Notes: generated from the letters alone by a model not told the origin. Shown: positions 31,430 through 44,598, counted from the first letter of the stretch. The stretch is DNA of 64,000 bases from Sporobolomyces roseus (GCA_016617785.1 JADILM010000011.1:62001-126000); one strand, 5' to 3'. Translations and numbers: made by a program.

Positions 31430-32239
31430 TCGACTCACCGGATTGTCTCCCTTTCCTTTCACCCCCCCTCTCTCTCTCGCTTATTCAACTCTACCCGATG
31501 TCCGCATTTTTCTGTACATATCGCCCAAATCGCTTATAGAATTCTCCCTCCTTTCCCACATCTCCTTCGGTTAGTCGTCCACACTTCCTGCACACGAGAG
31601 AGTCCTCTCCTTTGTCGCCCATCTTTCGGTTGCGCTTCTGCCTCTCAAACACAAGAAGATGCATCTTTGCGCCCACAGCTCTTGCTTCTTTTCAATTTGC
31701 GGCATGCTCATTCGCGAACCCCTTGTGCTGCAACTTGATACCAAAAGAGGTTACTTTCGATGTCATACACTTGGCTCCCATCTTCCGACTTTCCAATTTC
31801 TTTCCTTCCTCGCATGTTTGTTTAACCTTCTCACGTTGTAATTTCGCATGTTCAATCAGTTTCTCGACTTCCCACGCTCAGTTGTAGCTCTATCTTTAGA
31901 TATTTTCACCTTCGTTCGAGTCAACCCTCAGCTGTTCAATGTGAGAGAGCATCGTCCAGCAAGAAGGGTGCGAAGGAAAAAAGAGAAACAGTCCCTCCGC
32001 GTCACCGAACTAATCCTCCGCGCTTCTTTTCCTCGGTTGATGTGGACGCATCCGGAGATGAGGAGATCGAGTGGGTTAAAAATGGGGTGCCCCTTAAACG
32101 ATATTTTCGTTTTGACGAGGTGTTCGTTTTTTTGTTTCCTTCTCGTCCGCCTCTCCTCTCTCTCCCTGTTCCACTCTTTACACCTACCCCTCTCTTATTC
32201 TGCTTCGATCGAATACCTCACAAGGTTCAACAGGGCAAG
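31430..32239. other. Intergenic region between the two sugar transporters
   Basis: 810 bp, pyrimidine-rich on the plus strand, with long CT runs in the last 100 bp before the second start, typical of fungal promoters. No ORF worth calling. Confidence 0.5.
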
Positions 32240-35219
32240 ATGAGTGTCTTCAAGAGAAACACAAACAAAGAAACGAACGAGAAGAATGGTGGATTCACAA
32301 ACAACTCTTCTCCTGAAGGTTCACAACTCGAGTGGACTGGTGCAGGTGAATTACCTGAAGGTGCTGCGTGAGTCTACTCTTCCTATTCACTCTCCATCGA
32401 CGTCGAAACTGACTATCTTCGTCGATTCCCCCCCCCTCTCTTCTCCCTCCCTTCCACTCCCTCGGACCTCTATCTAATACCCCTCGCCTGTACTCGCTCG
32501 TCTCCATTCCTCTCTCAACGATAATACACCGCGATTTCAGCGTCAACGCCGATGGTGTTCCGACTTATATGGGCGCTTCCGGTACAGCGCTGACCTGGTG
32601 GATCACCGTTGCTGCTTCCGCTGGTTTCGGATTGTTCGGTTACGATCAGGGAGTCATGTCAGGTACGTTCGCACTGCATTGATCTGCGTTTTCTTCTGGA
32701 TGCTGATCGCAATCGATTCCCTTTCTTCTCCCCTCTCTTCCTCACTTCCTATATGTCTTCCGCTTCACAATGCACTCATAGGTATCATCTCGGCGCCACA
32801 GTTCTTCGAGACGTTCCCAGCGTGTAACCCTGCCGGTAAGTTGAAACCCCTCGCTTTGTTCGATTTCGTTTCCGGCACTGATCGCTCTCGTTTCCGATTG
32901 GAATAGAACAAGGAGCCTACAAAGCCTCTATCCTACAAGCTCTTTACGTCGCTATCTACGAAAGTAAGTCATATATCCTCTTTCGTTGTCGATCAGCACT
33001 GAACTAATCGCTGTTTATTCCCTCAGTCGGATGTTTGGGAGGAGCCATCTTCGCCCTCATGTTCGGAGACAAACTCGGTCGTCGCAAGATGATGTTCACT
33101 GGTGCAACGGTCCTTACTCTCGGTGTAGTCATTCAGGTTACTTGCTTCGGCGGATCTTGGGCAGGTGTGTTTTTCTCTCTCAATCCCATCCTCCTGCCTC
33201 TCCTTATCTTTCTTATTCCAGGTGGACAATTCATTATCGGACGTATCGTTACTGGACTTGGAACTGGTTTCTTGACGTGAGTTTCAGACTCCTTCGTCTT
33301 TATCCGAAGCGATTTTTCTCACTCTTTCGTTTCCTCATACAGTTCAACCATTCCTACTTGGCACGCGGAGTGCGCAAAGGCTAAATCTCGTGGTTTCGCC
33401 GTGTTCATCGAAGCCGCCATGATCTCATCAGGAACGATGGTCGTGAGTCTCCTTCCCTTTCGTTTCCATTCCTGAACGAGCGAAACGTACTAACTCTTGT
33501 CGCTGTCTTTCTATCCAGGCCTATTGGGTAGATCTCGGATTCTCCTATCTCCCTGGCTCAGGTTCATGGCGTGGACCCATCGCGATCCAAGTCATCTTCG
33601 CTTTCATGGTCGTTGGTTTAGTTTGGTTCCTCCCCGAATCTCCTCGTTGGTTGATCTCCAAGGGTGAGCCCACCGTCTCTAGCAGTCATCGATCACCCGA
33701 TACTAATGATTCTCCGCAGGTCGCATGCGTGAGGGACAAAGAGTCGTCGCTGCTCTCGAACCTGCTCCATACAACTCGGAGACCGTCATCCTCAACACTC
33801 GTGTCATCATGGACTCCCTCGATGGAATGACGAGGGCTTCCAAGAGAGATCTTATCACGAATGGACCTACACAGCATCTCCGACGAATGCTTATCGGTTC
33901 TTCTTCGCAATTCTTCCAACAAGTTGGAGGTTGCAACGCTGTCATCTACTTCAGGTGAGTTTCTCGCACACACTACACTCCGCAAGACCTCGAGACTAAC
34001 CATGTTCCCTGTCTCGTCCAGTACTCCCATCTTTGAAGAATATCTTGGACTAGAACGAAAACTTGCGCTCATCCTTGGAGCTGTACTTTCGACTGTCTAC
34101 GCCCTTTCCGCCTGTGTATCATTCCCTCTCGTTGATCGCGCTGGACGACGAAAGCTCTACTTCATCGGTACCATCGGACAAGCAGTTTCCATGTTCATCA
34201 TCATGGCTTGCCTCATTCCCGACAACGAGACTCACCCCAACGTCGTCAAAGGATCGGTATTCGGGTGAGTGCATCTCGTACTTATCTATGCATTGTGCTT
34301 TTAACTGACGTCTCTTCTCTGCTCGCAGTATCGTGAGTTCTGATTTTTCGAATTTTTCATTTTCTTCCTTTTACGCTTCGTTCTCGAGCTGACTTTTGTT
34401 CTCTACTCTTCTCCACGATGCAGTTTCTTTATTTGACCTTCTTCGGGTGCGTTGCTAAAGCTGTCTGGCATCGTCGTCGTCATCAGGAGACTGATCTTTC
34501 GTTTTTCGTCGCGACAGTTTCACCTGGCTCGAACTTCCTTGGTTGTACCCTGCCGAGATCAACCCTCTTCGTACTCGTACTATGGCAAACGCTGTATCGA
34601 CCATCAACAATTGGTTGTTCAACTTCGTAGGCCAACTCTCAAACTTCTCACTTCTAAATCTGGTCACTGACTCCCACTTTTTCACTCAGACTGTTGTCAT
34701 GTTCACTCCTCCCTTCCTTGCCAAGACTGCCATCGGAACCTTCGCTTTCTTCGGAGCCGTCAAGTAAGCATGTTGTTTTCAGTTTTTCGCTTTGACCCCT
34801 TTACTGACGCACTTTTTCTCCCTCTCTCCCTCGCTCCTCCTCTCTCTCCTCACCCTCTCGCTACCTCCTTCTTCCTCTCCCTTTTCTTCCACCTTCTTCT
34901 ACCTCTACCTTGCTCGCTCACAGCATTTGCTTCTTGCCTTGCATCTACTTCTTGTAAGTTTCCTTCTATTCTTGTTCTCAATTGTGGACATAAACAAGGA
35001 TCTGACCATGCATCTCTCTCCTTTCCCAGCTACCCCGAGACCGCAGGGCGCTCGCTCGAGGAGATCGATATCATCTTCGCAAGGGGTTACGTCGAGAAAG
35101 TTAGTTATGTAAAAATGGCCCAGAGCATGCCCGCCCTCACCTCGTCGGATATCGCGGCGGAGTGGGCTCGTCTTGGTCTTCAGGACATCCCTGAGGCAGA
35201 CGCTGCAGACGCCCACTAG
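32240..35219 (+). CDS. MFS sugar transporter 2, tandem paralogue
   Basis: Same family and layout as the gene upstream, sharing most residues, the exon structure and the 4-nt microexon (TATC at 34329-34332). It starts MSVFKRNTNKETNEKNGG and carries GFGLFGYDQGVMSGIISAPQF, DKLGRRKM, PESPRWLISKGRM, SSQFFQQVGGCNAVIYF, DRAGRRKLYF and PETAGRSLEEID, with the stop at 35217-35219. Most introns do not align with those of the paralogue, but the two introns after the microexon (34333-34423, 34447-34517) are nearly identical to theirs. The duplication is probably old, with later conversion over one block, or those introns are constrained. Confidence 0.93.
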
Positions 35220-35688
35220 GGTTCGAACGTTTAATCATGTATTATCCCCTTTCAACTTGTCTATATCGTTTCTTCCTTGCTTCCTTTCGCTCTTAGAACC
35301 ATTCTCTGCCCCCCCTACTTATTCCATAGACTTGAAACGAGTAGACGTGTCCTTCAATACCTAATACTCTTCCGCCTCCCTTGCGTCTTCGTTGCAGAAT
35401 CGCCTTCGCGATGCTGCCAATTGCCTCGGATGGAGCACTCTTTGTTTGTACTACTTGGTCACCCTGATGACTGTATGACTCCGTTAGATTGAATCCTTCG
35501 TGCCGAAGGTTTCGTGGTTGTCGTCTATTGCGAACTTCGACTTGAAACAAATCTTTCGACTTGTTTTGACATCTCACATTTCCTCGTCATCTCGATTCGA
35601 CTCGCAAATCACTGTTGGACTCGAGAGAAGCACTTCACAAACTCAACTACGCGGTCACCGACTGCTCCCACGGTCAGCTAGCCTCAGA
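35220..35688. other. Intergenic region upstream of the telobox gene
   Basis: 469 bp holding the transporter 3' region and the telobox gene promoter. An in-frame ATG at 35500 could extend the telobox protein by 63 residues, but the sequence there looks non-coding. Confidence 0.45.
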
Positions 35689-38600
35689 ATGCCTTCAACA
35701 AACAGACCGACAAGATCGACTCGTCAAACTCGCACAACCAGACAAGCTAGCAGCATAGCAGATGAGGATGTACACGCTACGCCCAAGAAGGCTACTCGCA
35801 AACGCGCAGCTCCCAACGCAATCGCTTCCTCGGCTCGATCAAATCCTCAAACTCCAGTCCCCTCCTCAACTGCAACAAAAGTAGGCTCTGCTACTCCTCG
35901 CGGCCTCATATCATCACCAGCAAATCAGAGGAGGATAAAGGGTGGATCGATACCCGAGGAGAGTCTCAGTCAACCCGCTCCTTCGATGGAGGAATCAATG
36001 GAGGAATCGATGGTGAGGGAACCGGCAAAGATAGCGCTGGGAGAGATGCTCAGTGATGTAGATTCAGGACTACCCTTGACAGCAGCGCAGAAGAAAGCTT
36101 ACGAAACTTTCGAGAGTGAGTTCTCCCTTTTCCACGAATCTCGTTCGCTTGCTAACGAAGCGATCTGTCAATGCTCTGCAGAAGCAAAGTCGCGTCAGTT
36201 CAAGACATCCGACTTCCTCGACAGACACACTTTACCCGACCAATACCGCTCAGCACTTGCTGTCTCGACATCTACTTTCGCCTCCCTAATCAAGCTCGCC
36301 AATCTCACCTCTTTCGTCCATCTGGTACTCTCGTCTGCCCCCGACCCACAAACCAAGAAACGTTCAGCAGAAAGCGCTGAGAATCTCAAGAAAGCTTCGC
36401 TTCAATTGATGAAAACGGTTGTGCCAGAAACGGATCAGATTGATGAGCGAATAATCCGTTTAGTCGTTGATCTCAAATGTCAAGTAAGCACCGTCTACTC
36501 ATCCATCAGTCTTCTCGAGTCTGACCGTGTATCTCGTTCCGACAGGCCTACCTTGCTACCAGTGCCGACTCCGCTGTTCCCGCCCTCGACTTCTTCAAGG
36601 ACCCGTTACGATCCCACCGCCCCAGCCATGATCCCTCGCTTCCGCTCAATCTCCGCCCCAAGCTCACAGCGATGAGTAACGAAGCATTGAACTTGATCGA
36701 GAGCTCAGCGAGCGATCGTCCTGCGCTTGAAACTAGGTGGAAATGGAACGAATTTGCGACAAGTTGCAAACGATGGGCACAAGAGCGAAAGACGGGCGCC
36801 CCTAGTGGGATCTATGAAAACCCGGAGGAGGAGGAGGCTGAGACTAGCGAAGAACCATCGGAACGTCTATCGTCGAGGAAGATCAATGTCGATTCGGATG
36901 ACGAGGAGGAGGAAATGGTTCGCATCCAGTCTTGCTTATACTCAAATAGAAAGCTATCGCTGATCCTCGACTTCAACCATTTCTTCGATAGATTACTCAA
37001 GAATCGAATCGATCTCAGACGAACGATGTCAAGGAAGGGAGCAATCCTGACGCCGAGCGACACGAGGTTCCAGATCTATCGAGCGATTCAGAGTCGGAAG
37101 AAGAAGCTTCAGCTGGAGAGCAAGATCAGCAAGAGGAAGAAGAAGTGAATCGATCACAAGCTATCTCGAGATCTCCTTCAAAGTCCTCGAGGTCTCCGAA
37201 ATTGCAAGACCAAGAAAGTGACGACACCAGCGATTTGGGGTAAGTCTACTCCTCGATGTCGTCTCTATCGCCGTGACTGATTGAGGGTTTGCTCCTACTC
37301 AGCGACCTTGATCTTGGCACTACCGGAAACGTCTCTGAGCAAGATGCTGCTGAAGTACGAGAACCGTTAGTACCTTTCTCATGTTTGTCCTCGCCTACAT
37401 TGAGGGCGCTTGATCTGATGAAGCAATTCCCTTCACGGCAGAAGTTCCTCCATGAGCGACGATGCGCAAATAGGCGACGCTGCTGTAGCAACGCTCGAAG
37501 ACATCAATCGCTCGAAGCCACCAGCTGAAGTCAACGAAAGGTTACGATTTGATCGCAAATTCCAACTTCAGAAAGTGACGAGTGCTCGCCACAAAAGGTC
37601 AGTCACCCTTGCGAACCGAGTCGCTCATCTTCCCTCCCTTGTTGACCTTGAGGAGCTGACAAAATTGCTACTCTCATCAGCTCCATTCTCGATCGACAAG
37701 AAGACGCCGTCAAAATACCGTTCGACTCGCAACCCGAGGCTGAGAAATCTTTCGATCATCGACGTTCACGAAGTGAGATCGACAACGAGAACGACGAGAG
37801 CAAGCCAAGGAGGAAGAAAGGCAAGAAACCTTCCGATAAGCAGAATTCACCTCCCGCTACTGGGTCCTCCCGCGTTGGCAGTACGTTCTCCCACGAGGAT
37901 CAGGATCAGTCGGAATACCTAGCTCCTCGTTCGACCAAGCGTTCTCCGGCGCCACCTTTCGATCGAAACTCGGAACCTCTCCCCGAAGAAACAAGATACT
38001 CTGAACCCGAGCGCGAGTACGGAGGAGGATTCGACGACGATGACGATCAGCAGAATGGAGGCATCAAAGTCGTTACTCAACCTTCACCATCCAACGCTTC
38101 GCTCAAAACAGCAGGAGCTGCTCAACGAAAGCCCTCTGGTTTCGGTTCTGGTTTCGGTTCGAACTTCGCTCCTCCTCGTTCGAATCTGGAAGCGTCAACT
38201 TCATTCAGTCAACCTCGAGCTTCAACCTCGACTGATCAACCTCGTCCTTTACCTGCTTCCTCCTCGAAAGTGCCGGCAAAAAAGAATCCTCGCAGGGCGC
38301 CAAAACCAGCATCCGACAGCCACTTCGACTCGGTCAGCGAAGACGAAGACGATAAGGAGGAGGAGGAGGAGTACCGCCAGGAGGAAGAAGAGGACGAACA
38401 TCTTGAAGAGCGAGGTGGAGTTTACAAGAGTAGGAAAGGCAAGGAGAAAGCTGTCGAAGCAGAAAGTTCACCGAGAACGAGCTCCCCCGACTCTTCAAGA
38501 GGTTCAAAGAGGAGACGAGAAGAGGAAGAGGCGAGGGAGGCAAGGAGGCTAGCCAAAGAGAAGAAGAAGCGACGGATGGATCGGGAGGAAACGGGCAGGT

Positions 38601-39093
38601 CCGATGGGGAGCGAGTGAGGAGAGTCGATCAGCGTCGCGTAGAGGAGGAAGATGCTCCGATGCCTATGGTTGCGGGACAAGGCAATCTCTATCATCAAGA
38701 TCGCAATCAATCAGGAGCGAGAATCGCTTGGACCGAGGAGGAAACGGACCTCCTGAGGAAATTACTGCACGCATACGGCCCTGATTGGAGAAAGATGATG
38801 GAACTTCACGGACCAAAGGGCAGCAAGAACGCAGTATTCCGTGAACGAACGAATGTATCGCTCAAAGATAAAGCGGTCAATCTCGCGAAGAATTTCATCA
38901 AGTCGGGTCAACCGATTCCTAGTTACCTTCATGGCAGTCCGTCGCAACTCTCTCTCTCTCTCTCTCATCTGGAGTCGTTGGCTGACGACAACTCGATTGA
39001 CAATCGACAGTCAGAGTTCCGAAGAGTAAAATCCAACCTCCTGCTCGCAAGGCACCTATCGTCAATCTAACTGATGACGAAGCAGACGATTGA
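35689..39093 (+). CDS. Telobox Myb-domain protein, probable telomere-repeat binding factor
   Basis: The C-terminus carries one Myb-like DNA-binding domain starting IAWTEEETDLLRKLLHAYG, with WRKMMELHG and a third helix matching the telobox form NVSLKDKAVNLAK. A single telobox Myb at the extreme C-terminus is the plan of TRF1/2, Taz1 and fungal Tay1/Tbf1-like proteins that bind TTAGGG-type repeats. The N-terminal third (after a basic SR/T-rich tail) includes a predicted helical region near residues 125-330 that could be a TRFH-like dimerisation domain; this is inference. The middle is acidic and disordered (EDEDDKEEEEEYRQEEEEDE). The last exon ends APIVNLTDDEADD, with stop at 39091-39093. The last intron donor is uncertain (a GT after GGCA, or a GC donor). 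It could act in transcription rather than at telomeres. Confidence 0.7.
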
Positions 39094-39271
39094 GAAGGAA
39101 AGGGAGTAGTATCAATGGCGGGAGATAGGGGATTTGGCTCGAGTAGTGAAGTGTCTGTATACTTGCAAATTTTCGATACAATGAGCGATCTTGCGGGTTT
39201 CTCTCCTTCCCGATCACTTTTACTCGTTTCGGTCTTCGCTTCACCTGATCAGGCAATGATTCGTATTGCGC

Positions 39272-40416
39272 TCAGTCTGGTAACTTCAAGACGAGAACAA
39301 ACATGGCGAGGTAAAGAGCCGTACAAGTCAAAGAAATGAGCACCACCATATCTCCGCTCGTCCTGAAAGCTCTTCCCCACACACGATCCGCTGCTTTTGG
39401 TAGATCCCGCACGTTCATGTTCGATTCGGCTCGATGCATATCACTGAAATCGTGATCGCTTCGCCTTCGACGGTACTGAGCGATGAGCAGGAGCAGGATC
39501 GAGAGGATCACGTATAAGAGACCGACTAGAACAACCTGAAAGTCAGATTTTACATTGCGTGACGGAAGGAGCACGACTTACTCTTCGCGAAATCGGGATT
39601 GAAGATCTTGAGGACGAGTAAAGCGTAACCGAGATTGCCTGTGCGAGCCAGTTCAGCAGTCAGCTTTCAAGTCACGGAAATCGTCAAGGAAGGTTGGACG
39701 TACCTAGTGCCGAGCGCTCATATGCACCTGTGAGGAAAGTAATCGGAAGGGAGGGTCAACTTTGAAGACGCTCGTTTCGTTCTCAGACTTACCACCGAAT
39801 GTCCTCTGCCTTGCTCGTAGTTCGATCAGCTCGTCTAGATCCTCCTCGATGAAAGAAGCCCTCCGATGCCCTGCGAGGGAAGGCTCGGATCAGTGCGAGT
39901 TGCTGAGTCTGAAAGAGTTGGACGAACCTCTGTAGGTCCTGTGTTGATGTCTCGAATCTCGATTCCCGTCATTGAGTCTAGTTTCATGATACTCATGAAT
40001 GTTTCGGTCTCCCTGTGAGGCTGTCGTAGGCTCCTCCATCCCACTCGGAGATCAAGTTGAACGAAAAATGCGAGCTGTACGAGGCGAGTAAGGATCGACT
40101 TGGTTTGAGAGAGTGTGCGAGGTCAGATGGATAGTTTATCGTAGTGATGGTGTAGCTGATAGACGTATAGAGCGAGATAGTGAAGAGTAAGAGTTCAAGA
40201 GAGATGAATCCAAGTCGAAGCGATCTGTCTCCCCCTCTCTCTCTGCAACACACAGATCAGTTATCGACTCACCCAAGCTACTAGTAAATACACAAGAATC
40301 CTTACGACTCGCAGCGTGCAGAGTACAAGAGCCAGCTCCTCCTCTCCATCTTGTCTCCTGTCTTGAATCTTCCCTCCTTCCTCTCTCACTTCTAGACACC
40401 ATTGGCGATATGTCAT
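39272..40416 (-). CDS. Multi-span membrane protein, possibly DUF202-like
   Basis: Reconstructed from the minus strand. A start at 40416 gives MTYRQWCLEVREEGGK followed by a hydrophobic span (ELALVLCTLRVVRILVYLL), then LGFISLELLLFTISLYLAFF, a polar loop (SFIEEDLDELIELRARQRTF), a span in ALGNLGYALLVLKIF, VVLVGLLYVILSILLLLIAQY, and a last span in MVVLISLTCTALYLAMFVLVL. The RTF-then-three-spans pattern resembles DUF202 proteins, but I am not certain. The second intron acceptor is unresolved. The proposed start lies 4 nt from the ATG of the divergent neighbour on the other strand. Location and function unknown. Confidence 0.55.
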
Positions 40417-42298
40417 ATCATCCACAGGTGAGCTATCATCTATGCAAACCCTCCTGAATGACCATAGACTGACTCATTCAGTGTAATCAGTCCTCGTTTC
40501 AATACCAACCCAATACTTTCTCTTCACCGCAACAACAGGCTTCAATGCAGACCATACTCAATCAACAAGACAACTATACCATGACCTCTCAGCCTCAGCA
40601 ACAACTCGTCGGAGATGATGAGTACAAGTAAGTCCTTTCTTTTCGCTCGAGCCCTCCTTCACTCAAGACTGAAACCTCTCTTCACAGCCGATTATTGAAG
40701 AATTACAAGTTGGCACATTTACGAATCGAGGAACAGAGAACGGCGATGTTGGAACAGGAGAAACAGGTGCGATTCTGCTCATTTCGTCGTATTTCGATCC
40801 TTTTTGACTGAACCTATTCGACTCTCGAATAGAATGCTGGACTTCGCAAACATATTTCGTTATTGGAAGGAGGAGACGCTCAAGGCGCATCAGTTGTGGG
40901 AGTACATTCGGCGGGAGGTGGAGGAGGAAGTACAGTCGATGATGTGAGTTTCTCCTGATTACGTTCTCTCCTCCGAGAAGCAGACCAGCTAATATCACCT
41001 TCCTTCGCTAGTTCACTATCAAGAACTCCTCCTCAGGTCTCGAACGTCGAATCAATCGTTGGGCAGCAGACACTCTCGCAGCTCATTTGAGATCAGCTCC
41101 TCCTCCTCCTCCAGGAACTGATCCTTCAGCTTTCCAACACCTCGCTCTCGTCCCTCTCGCCGAAGCACTCTTTCAAGACGTCGACAACGTAGCAGCTTCT
41201 CCTTTCCTCGTTGGATTGAGTCAGATGGGATTCGATTATCCTGGATTAGGGATCGTTGTTCAAAGTTTGTTGAGGCATGTCATGAGTCAGCTACTTTGCG
41301 AAGGAATTGTCAATCGTCTCCTCGTAACCAACTCGGAGGAAGCGAATCAGTACGTTACTTTCCCTTCTTCTCGCCGTTTGAACTTTTGACTGACCGAATT
41401 CGACTCCTCCTCAGGGAATTGACGAAACTTCATGAACAACTCTTCCATCGTACGTGCAACATATCTCTCTCTTCTTCGACATACGACACTGATCATCGCG
41501 GGTTGCCTCGATCAGGTGAACCTCTCGTCGCATCAGTTTGGCGTCGACAAACTTTCTCTGCAGCAGTTGATTCTCTGAATCCCGCCATGTCCCTCTCACT
41601 CTTCCACGAACACATGAAGCACGTCTTCTCACTGATCAACCCACAACCAACGATTCGACCTGATTTGGAAACGGTTTTGGATGCGAGTTATGTTTATTCG
41701 AGAATGTTGCACAAAAGTTATTCACCTGGAGGTGCACTCGAAGGAAGTGGGTTCTATCGAAGTTTTGTTTGTCAAGTTGGAAGTCCCTTGGATCCTACGC
41801 AACTCGGTGAGCAAACATCTCGCCTTTGAATTCGATCCGATCGTTGCTGACGAATTTCGATCGATGGATTCCGCCAGAGTTGATCAAGAAGTGTTATCGT
41901 ACTGAACGAGGTGAGTCAAGTATTCACGGAATCAGCAAGTGTACAAAGCTGATGACACTCCTTTCTCCCACAGGCGAACCTGAGAGGGTCGGAGCTTGCC
42001 TCTTCCCTGGTCTCGTCAAAGAAACCGCTATCGATACTACTCCTCTACCTCAAACATCGATTCGGCACGGTCCAGGAGCTCAGAACCGAGCACCAACGAA
42101 GAAAAGGGAGACGAGGACTTTGGTAGTCAGGAGAGCTCAAGTCATTTGCGAGTGAGTCGCTCCTTTCTCTCTCGCACCCGAGTTCCGTGCGGTGGATTGA
42201 TATCGACTTGTCACAGATGCGCTCTCGCTGCTGCTTACGGAGCTGGAGGAGGTTCGAATCCACCTCGAACAGCTCAATCACCTTCGACAACAGCATGA
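40410..42298 (+). CDS. Conserved-looking hypothetical protein with coiled coil
   Basis: Exon 1 encodes MSYHPQ; exon 2 is Gln-rich (SSPQQQASMQTILNQQ), then a coiled-coil stretch follows (RLLKNYKLAHLRIEEQRTAM), a Gly-rich linker (GVHSAGGGGGST) and a folded-looking region (RRINRWAADTLAAHLR ... YRSFVCQVGSPLDP ... GACLFPGLVKET) and a Ser/Pro tail ending at TGA 42296-42298. Seven or more introns with good signals. I do not recognise the family. If the very short first exon is wrong, translation could begin at the Met in MQTILNQQ. It shares its start region with the divergent membrane protein gene. Confidence 0.7.
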
Positions 42299-42462
42299 TC
42301 TTCTTCATTCTTCCTTTCACTCGTTCTATACCCCAAACCTTTTGCAGATCATACCTTACTCCACTGTCGCCCTTGTCTTCACTCTTCGCAATGATACCTT
42401 AATCTCGGACATGTCGAAATTCTCGTCTGCGCTTAGTGAGATTGAGTGCGATACTATTCGTT

Positions 42463-43369
42463 TTACAGCGGAGATTGATCTCCTCGTCGCAAAACGTAGA
42501 AGTAATACGCAAACCCTTCTCCCACTTCGAGAATGTCTAACTTCCAACCGGATCTCGTCAAATGCTGCCGCCGGAAGTGCGGTTGACCGAATGTCTGCAC
42601 GCCCTCGAACGTGGCCAGTGAGCGAGGAAAAGCCGTAGGACTGAAATACTAGTGAGCAAGAGACGGTACGCACCAGATAGAGGAAAATACCGTCTTTCTT
42701 CAAGACTCGCAAAACCTCGTCGATTTCTGCCGTCACATCCGCTACAGCTTCTGGTTCGGGGTTCTGTGATCAAACTCAAGGTTGGAATGGGCTTGTGAGT
42801 AGTGAAAGAAACGGTAAGATAGGGCCCACCCAAACGTCTTTGACACCCGTAAGTAAAGCATCCATCGTGCCCTTATCTATGCACACATCTATGCTCTCGT
42901 CCTCAAACGGTAAATCCCTGATATCGCCGACCACCCAAGTCATTTCCGTCCGTTCCTCGTTCACCCTCTTCATTTTCTCTATCACGACGTCGGAATAATC
43001 GATATTGTCCACCCTCTTGTACCCATCATCGTAGAGATCTCGTGATAGTGTTGAGTTGCCACATCCTAGCATGACTATTCGAGCGGTTTTCGAGGGCACG
43101 AATCGATTGATGAGATGCTTGATGTCTTCGTAGGTTTTGAACCAGTCAAATGAGGCATCATCCGCCTCCTTTGTGTACCTCTCGTCCCTGTGAAACGGCG
43201 AAATAGAAGTCAGTCAACTTGATACTCTCGGAAAAAGTGCTCTCACTCACCAGTACTCCTTTGTACCGTATCCCGCGTTCTTCTGTAGATCATGTAGTTG
43301 TATTAGCTACGATTACACCGAAGCTGAGAGCATAGAGAGACGTACAGACGGCAAGAGATCTAGCGACAT
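42463..43369 (-). CDS. Class I SAM-dependent methyltransferase (METTL13/EEF1AKMT4-like)
   Basis: Seven-strand methyltransferase of the group that includes the METTL13 N-terminal domain and EEF1AKMT4, which methylate lysines of elongation factor 1A; the substrate here is inferred only from resemblance. It starts MSLDLLPS, then NAGYGTKEYWDERYTKE, motif I IVMLGCGNSTLSRDLYDDGY, NIDYSDVVIEKMK, DIRDLPFEDESIDVCIDKGT and MDALLTG, followed by EIDEVLRVLKKDGIFLYL and a C-terminal exon ending near RRGDQSPL. The order and spacing of these motifs fit a complete protein of the usual length. It is divergent from the MAPEG gene, 200 bp apart. Confidence 0.85.
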
Positions 43370-43569
43370 TGAAAAAAACTTGAAGCTGAGGACGTGACCT
43401 GGGAGAGTTGTGATCAAGCTCTCCGGGTTGGTTAGGAGTGTAAAGTCTCAGTCGTGGTTACTCAACGGCGATAGAGTGTTGTCGAGAGGAGATGGAGGAT
43501 TAGTCCAAAGTCGAGTTGCTTCTCTCGTTCCTTCCCTTCACTCTCCGATCCACTAGTCCTCAAGCAATC

Positions 43570-44423
43570 ATGTCTGCCACCAACTACTCGTTCTACGCTA
43601 TTCCCGCTATGTAAGCTACCCTTGCTCCCCTTCTGGTCGATCTCTCCCTCTTCTTTCTCTTACTTCTTTCCCTGTTCTCCCGCTTCTTTGCTCTTGCTTG
43701 ACAATCTGACTGACTGTGATTTCACTCGCATAATGTAGGTGGGTGACTTCGATCGGTGAGCCTCTCTCTTCCCAGAATTTATTCTACCTCCACTTTCGAA
43801 TTGATTGACCTCATCGGAATTGATTCTTCTTTCTAGGCGCTCATTTCTACGCTGCATCCCTCACCAAGACATCTAACGATCTCCCCGATTTCGACAACGT
43901 CGCTCCTCGAGACTTCCTCCGTCGAGTTCAAAACCAAGAGAAGCAATCTGCCGTAAATCTTCCCCTCACTCCTCCTCCTCTCAAACTCAGCTGATCATAC
44001 CTGTGGACAATCAGGTCGTCCAACGTTACATCCGAGCTGAAGCCGCCCAACAAAACGGTTTCGAGAATTTGGCATTCTTCTCTTCGGCCGTTGTTGCTGG
44101 AAACCTCGCGAGGCTCCCGACGAGCTACTTGAACCTGTTTGCTGGAGGATACATTCTCAGTCGAATCCTCTTTAACGTATGCCTGCTCTTCACTTTTCCT
44201 GACAGTGTTGAGACTCATCGCTCTGTTCCGTTCTATAGGTTCTCTACATCAACACTACTTCAGCTGCCTGGTCGAACCTTCGATCAGTCGTCTACGTTGG
44301 AGGTAAGCTCTCACGTCCCTGTTCGACTCTGAAAAAAGCTGACGGTCCGACTGAGTAGGTGTCGTTTCCATCTTCACGACTTTCATCAAGTCTGGAAACG
44401 TTTGGAACAAGCTCGCTTTCTAA
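43570..44423 (+). CDS. MAPEG-like small membrane protein
   Basis: Short four-span membrane protein of the type related to microsomal glutathione transferases (MAPEG superfamily). It starts MSATNYSFYAIPAMWVTSIG and includes PRDFLRRVQNQEK, the typical RAEAAQQNGFENLAFFSSAV segment, LNLFAGGYILSRILFN, VLYINTTSAAWSNLRSVVY and VVSIFTTFIKSG, ending NKLAF at TAA 44421-44423. Five or six exons, one of only 17 nt coding for WVTSI. Fungal members of this type are often uncharacterised, so glutathione transferase activity is not assured. Confidence 0.85.
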
Positions 44424-44598
44424 ACGGGAGATCTTGTCACTATAATATCGAAAGCATAAGAGTAGTACAGAAAGCAATGTTGTTTGGAACCAGAAACCCA
44501 TTCTCACGATCAGAATCTCATCATGAGAGAGAGCGAGTCTGCTTCGAAAAGAGCTTGTAACAAAGTACTGATCATTCACACCGTTTCAAGCTATATAT

